A stretch of DNA of 64,000 bases from contig NZ_CP064187.1 of the NCBI RefSeq assembly GCF_015353075.1, positions 2,728,001 to 2,792,000 of the forward strand. Direction: 5' to 3'. Below are positions 60,738-64,000 of this stretch, in pieces. Each line of letters opens with the position of its first letter. The first letter of the stretch is position 1. Source of the DNA: Rhizobium sp. 007. Lineage in GTDB: Bacteria > Pseudomonadota > Alphaproteobacteria > Rhizobiales > Rhizobiaceae. Made by a program: the position numbers and the translations under genes. The notes below the pieces were generated by a model. It had not been told where the DNA came from, searched no databases, and worked only from the letters and a program-made list of their open reading frames with translations.

Positions 60738-61775
60738 ATGCCGAAGCAAAAGTGGTCGCCGCTGAAGGTGCTGATGCTTCCTTTTTATGTGTTTCAGATC
60801 GTCACTGGCGAAAAACGGTTCATTGAGAATCCGCTGCTTGGAAGCGAAAAGCTCAACCGGAAAGGGCTCCACATCTGGCGCGTCAAAACTGCCGCGAGAA
60901 TTGTAGAGTCGCGACGCCGGCGCCTGCAGCACCTCATTCCTCAGCATGAGCGCGCCTTCTTCGCTGAGAACGGCTATATAGAACGACGGAATTTTCTAAC
61001 ACCGGAAATGTTCGCGCAGTTGCGGTCCGAAGTTGAGGCTCTTCGCGCGCCGGCGCGCGAAATGACCCAAGGGAAAGCGGTGACGCGTAGGACCTCGCTT
61101 ACACCAGAGGTCCTGAAAAATTACCCTGCCATCCGCGCCCTGGTGGACAGCAACGGCTGGAGAAATCCGCTGCGTTATGTTGGGGGGTTCAGGGCAGAGC
61201 CGGCCATCTGCATCCAAACGATTTTTGGGACGGAGACAGAAGAAGGCAAGGGGAAGGACCCGCAAACCGATCTTCATATGGATACGTTTCACTCGACGGT
61301 GAAGGCCTGGTTCTTCCTTTGCGACGTCCCTGAAGATGAAGGCCCGTTCACCTATGTTGCCGGCTCTCACAAACTGACCAAGCGGCGGCTCGCCTGGCAC
61401 AAGAGGAAGAGCATCCTGGCGTCCATCCGGGGCGAGAATGGCTCATTCAGGATTCCAGAGCACCAGCTGCACCTTTTGCGTTTGCCTGAACCTACCAAGT
61501 TCGCCGTTCCCGCCAATACGCTCGTGGTCGGAGATACATTCGGCTTCCACGCCAGGGGCAAATCCGCCCGTCCATCCGTGCGCGTCGAGATCTATGCGTC
61601 GCAGCGACCCAATCCGTTCCTTCCATTTGTCGGCCTTGACACAGCATTCTTGCCTTTCGTGAAGGGCCGAAAGGAGGTCATCGGCTGGTTTATCGAGGAT
61701 TGCCTCGTCCGGTTGGGACTGAGGCGGCAAATCTGGAAAGATATCGGTACGGCGGGGCCGCTGGATCCCCGGTGA
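60738..61775 (+). CDS. Phytanoyl-CoA dioxygenase (PhyH)-family protein
   Basis: AAGGAGGG precedes the ATG. The 345-residue protein has L-H-M-D (H180, D182) and a distal histidine in F-G-F-H-A-R-G (H271), the 2-His-1-Asp iron triad of Fe(II)/2-oxoglutarate dioxygenases, and an arginine near 282 that would bind 2-oxoglutarate. PhyH proteins hydroxylate lipids or small molecules; here it may hydroxylate a sugar or the capsule lipid. It starts 201 bases from the small lipoprotein gene, divergently. Confidence 0.82.
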   Translation: MPKQKWSPLKVLMLPFYVFQIVTGEKRFIENPLLGSEKLNRKGLHIWRVKTAARIVESRRRRLQHLIPQHERAFFAENGYIERRNFLTPEMFAQLRSEVEALRAPAREMTQGKAVTRRTSLTPEVLKNYPAIRALVDSNGWRNPLRYVGGFRAEPAICIQTIFGTETEEGKGKDPQTDLHMDTFHSTVKAWFFLCDVPEDEGPFTYVAGSHKLTKRRLAWHKRKSILASIRGENGSFRIPEHQLHLLRLPEPTKFAVPANTLVVGDTFGFHARGKSARPSVRVEIYASQRPNPFLPFVGLDTAFLPFVKGRKEVIGWFIEDCLVRLGLRRQIWKDIGTAGPLDPR

Positions 61776-61899
61776 TGGCCGACGAGTTCTTTTGCGGCAA
61801 GGATGACAACGGGTTACTGCCAGACGGGAAGAGATTTGCGATCCGCGAACGGCCCATGCGAACTTCGTCTTGCGATCGAGACAGCTAGATCGAGATGCA

Positions 61900-63792
61900 A
61901 TGAATTACCTGATCGACCGATTGGCGGAACGCGTTCAAGATTTGATCGAACGGAAGAGGTTCCTCAATGTCCTGAGCGTAGCCCTTGCCGCCGTTGCCTT
62001 CATCGTGCGTTTTCTGCCGATGCCGGCACACCGCCGTCGCATCTGTGACGGCCGGATGTATATTGCCTGTCAGCAAAAGAACTTCGAAAAGGCAGCCAGA
62101 ATCCTCGGTGATCTAAGCAAACGGGAGACACCGGGTGCGGATTCGATGCGGTTATTCCTCTACGAGGTTCTCGGGCACGTTGATCCTCGATACGCCGACG
62201 AGTTGATGAAAGCGCCCCGGTTCGATCGAAAGCTGTTGCCAGTCATGGAAGCGGCGCTTCTGCGCAGGAATGGAGAGTATGACGCAGCTCTCTCTGCCTT
62301 GGATTATACTGCAGAGTCATTTCCTGCACGGGTTCAGGTCGCCGAGTTCAAGAGAAGTTTGTTGCTGGAGGAACGTAGGCACGAGGAGTTCGCCGTCGAC
62401 GGTGTGACGCGGCTCTCGCATGATCCCGAAAAACCTCTCTTCCAGTTCGCGGCTTCGGTTGCGGCCGCAGCCGATAGTGCGGGCCGTCATGATATCCTTC
62501 GGTCGGCAATTGAACGAATATTCCGTGACCGCGATGCAATCCTCAAAGATCCTTCGCTTCTTTCAAGATTTGCTCAGCAGTCGGTCGAAGCCTCGATGTG
62601 GCTCCTTGATCTGGCAGGAGCAAATCAGGTTATTGAGGTGCTTCGCATCGCCGGAATGGAAAAAGCCGCAGTCCGGTTGGAACGACGCTTCAAACTCAAA
62701 GCACTTGCGCCAATGTCCCACCTAATCGAACGCGCGCATCAGGATATTCTGACGCGCGTTGGACTGAGGCCTCCGATAACTCAGACGCACAATGCGGTGA
62801 TCATCATCCCATCCGCAGCACTGCGGTCCAACAAGATTGACTATTCCGGCTTTCGCGCCGATATCCGGTTTGTTTTGCAGACCATCGCGGAGTGCCTCGA
62901 CACAATCGGACTCGATTACGGGGTGAAGGGGCAGATCAAGCTGCACGGTATCGAAGACTTGCCGGTACCTTTCTTTTCGTATCACACGGTTTCCCGGCAT
63001 CGAAATGGTCTTCACTTCAAGGAGACCGACCGCCCATCCCACTTCAGCTTTGATACCGGCGGCTACTCCGGGTGGTCGGAATTCTCAAGAAAAAGCCTCG
63101 CCGAACTGCCGCTCTATGAGGTGGATGCGCGGACGGCCACAAACTTTTTTCAACAGGATCAAGCGAAAACCATTTCCCGCAACCTGTCTAAATATGCTCA
63201 AGACCCAATTCATGCTGCAGAGATTTTACCCGGCCGCTTCGTTTTCATCGCACTTCAAATGGTGGGCGATTCAGTTCAGGAACTGGCGTACTACAGCCTC
63301 ATCGAAATGATGGAGGAGGTCGTAACCACGTGCGAGAAGATCGGCTACTCCGTAGTCGTAAAACGCCATCCGCTCTGCGGCTCGACAGTGATCGGAAGGT
63401 ATATCCGAGAAAACGAAATCGCCGGTCGGCTCATCTCAGCCACCGGCAGCATTCACAGCATCATCGCCAAATCAACTGCCGTATGCGTGATAAACTCCGG
63501 CGTGGGCGCCGAAGCCCTCCTGCACGAAAAGCCGGTATATGTCTTCGGCCGATCCGAATACATGGCCGCATGCTTCGTTTGCGAGCAGCGGGGCGACTTC
63601 GAGAAACAGTTCCAGCCTGGAGGAACTGCTGCATCAGCCGAGGACCTTCGACGCTTCTGGTATTTGCTGCGCAACGAATATGCGGTGGATTTGCGGGATA
63701 CGGAAACCGCCAAAGCGGTTATCCGAATGCGAGTCAAACAGCATATCTTGGACGTTGGTGAGAACGGGAGAGTAACCATGAAAGTGTCGTGA
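61900..63792 (+). CDS. Capsule polysaccharide biosynthesis protein (KpsS/GT-B type) with helical N-terminus
   Basis: ATG 61900 is used; TTG 61870 is possible. The 630-residue protein has one possible membrane helix (about 28-42), a TPR-like helical first half (to about 270) and a capsule-synthesis GT-B domain with V-V-V-K-R-H-P-L-C, I-I-A-K-S-T-A-V-C-V-I-N-S-G-V-G-A-E-A-L-L-H and P-V-Y-V-F-G-R-S-E-Y. It resembles the second domain of the protein at 53839. It follows the PhyH gene on the same strand and may share its promoter. A role as a CMP-sugar transferase is inferred. Confidence 0.72.
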   Translation: MNYLIDRLAERVQDLIERKRFLNVLSVALAAVAFIVRFLPMPAHRRRICDGRMYIACQQKNFEKAARILGDLSKRETPGADSMRLFLYEVLGHVDPRYADELMKAPRFDRKLLPVMEAALLRRNGEYDAALSALDYTAESFPARVQVAEFKRSLLLEERRHEEFAVDGVTRLSHDPEKPLFQFAASVAAAADSAGRHDILRSAIERIFRDRDAILKDPSLLSRFAQQSVEASMWLLDLAGANQVIEVLRIAGMEKAAVRLERRFKLKALAPMSHLIERAHQDILTRVGLRPPITQTHNAVIIIPSAALRSNKIDYSGFRADIRFVLQTIAECLDTIGLDYGVKGQIKLHGIEDLPVPFFSYHTVSRHRNGLHFKETDRPSHFSFDTGGYSGWSEFSRKSLAELPLYEVDARTATNFFQQDQAKTISRNLSKYAQDPIHAAEILPGRFVFIALQMVGDSVQELAYYSLIEMMEEVVTTCEKIGYSVVVKRHPLCGSTVIGRYIRENEIAGRLISATGSIHSIIAKSTAVCVINSGVGAEALLHEKPVYVFGRSEYMAACFVCEQRGDFEKQFQPGGTAASAEDLRRFWYLLRNEYAVDLRDTETAKAVIRMRVKQHILDVGENGRVTMKVS

Positions 63793-63887
63793 GGCTGCAT
63801 TGCCCGGCCTTCAAGACCACCGGATAACGAATCGTGAGGCAGCGGCCCGCTAAGGCACGTCGCGATTAGTCCGCCAGCAACGGTGGA

Positions 63888-64000
63888 TTAATTTCTGTCC
63901 CGGATATTGTAATAGCCCATTACGGACACGCCCCAAGCAAAAAGACATCCGAGAAAGACCAGGGCAGACACCATCAGCCGGCTTGGATATTGTGCCTCTT
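63888..64000 (-). CDS. Capsule export inner-membrane protein (KpsE/RkpR-like), C-terminal end only
   Basis: Minus-strand frame enters at the right edge and stops at 63888. The last 37 residues read Y-P-S-R-L-M-V-S-A-L-V-F-L-G and C-L-F-A-W-G-V, ending Y-Y-N-I-R-D-R-N. A positively flanked hydrophobic segment followed by a short polar tail is the C-terminal membrane helix of the polysaccharide co-polymerase type 3 (KpsE/CtrB/RkpR) group. The rest of the gene and probably its ABC partners (KpsM/T) lie outside the window. Confidence 0.55.
   Translation of the reverse strand, partial: EAQYPSRLMVSALVFLGCLFAWGVSVMGYYNIRDRN

Noticed and set aside
1..64000. CRISPR arrays, rRNA or tRNA genes, intact insertion sequences
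   Set aside because: None recognised; the only transposase sequence is the decayed fragment at 7985-8198.

Overview
The window looks like chromosomal DNA of a Rhizobiaceae member (Rhizobium, Sinorhizobium or a close relative). The main reason is a complete block from 39.1 to 53.2 kb with the gene content and order of the Sinorhizobium rkp-1 region for capsular polysaccharide (K-antigen): rkpU, rkpA, rkpG, rkpH, rkpI, rkpJ. Codon use is GC-rich in most of the window. The TRAP transport operon, DUF982 and DUF3008 genes, class III cyclases fused to TPR/ATPase domains and a hipBA pair also fit an alpha-proteobacterial soil organism.

Layout. 0-8 kb: a truncated HxlR regulator divergent from an MFS exporter; a secreted di-haem protein and a small secreted NTF2-like protein; a very large SAM-cyclase-ATPase-TPR signalling protein. 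8-8.5 kb: a scar where an ISAzo13-type transposase remnant abuts an RND pump remnant. 8.5-10.3 kb: hipBA toxin-antitoxin genes with palindromic operator-like repeats. 10.4-18.5 kb: DUF3008 protein, Gfo/Idh/MocA oxidoreductase, a TRAP transporter operon (dctPQM plus a FadR-type regulator), a membrane-bound cyclase-TolB-TPR protein and a DUF982 protein. 18.7-37.7 kb: an accessory surface-glycan island, partly more AT-rich, with an MsbA-like ABC exporter, an ELM1-like protein, three OafA-type O-acyltransferases, a pyruvyltransferase-like protein, GT8-like and GT92-like glycosyltransferases, and four intact plus one decayed Rossmann proteins with sialyl-motif-like signatures. 37.8-53.2 kb: a beta-helix lipoprotein and the rkp core. 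53.4-64 kb: further capsule genes (a fused GT-A/GT-B/TPR glycosyltransferase, a hexapeptide acetyltransferase, an RTX protein, a single-module KpsC-like Kdo transferase, a PhyH oxygenase, a KpsS-like protein and the end of a KpsE-like export gene that leaves the window).

How the genes could work together. RkpA (reducing type I PKS), RkpG (alpha-oxoamine synthase) and RkpH (3-ketosphinganine-reductase-like SDR) together have the gene logic of a sphingoid-type long-chain amino-alcohol pathway, which would provide a lipid for capsule assembly. KpsS/KpsC-like proteins would add a Kdo linker, the island glycosyltransferases would build the strain-specific repeat, acyl-, acetyl- and pyruvyl-transferases would decorate it, and RkpU with the KpsE-like protein would export it. 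The glycan structure and the acceptor lipid are inferred, not shown by the sequence.
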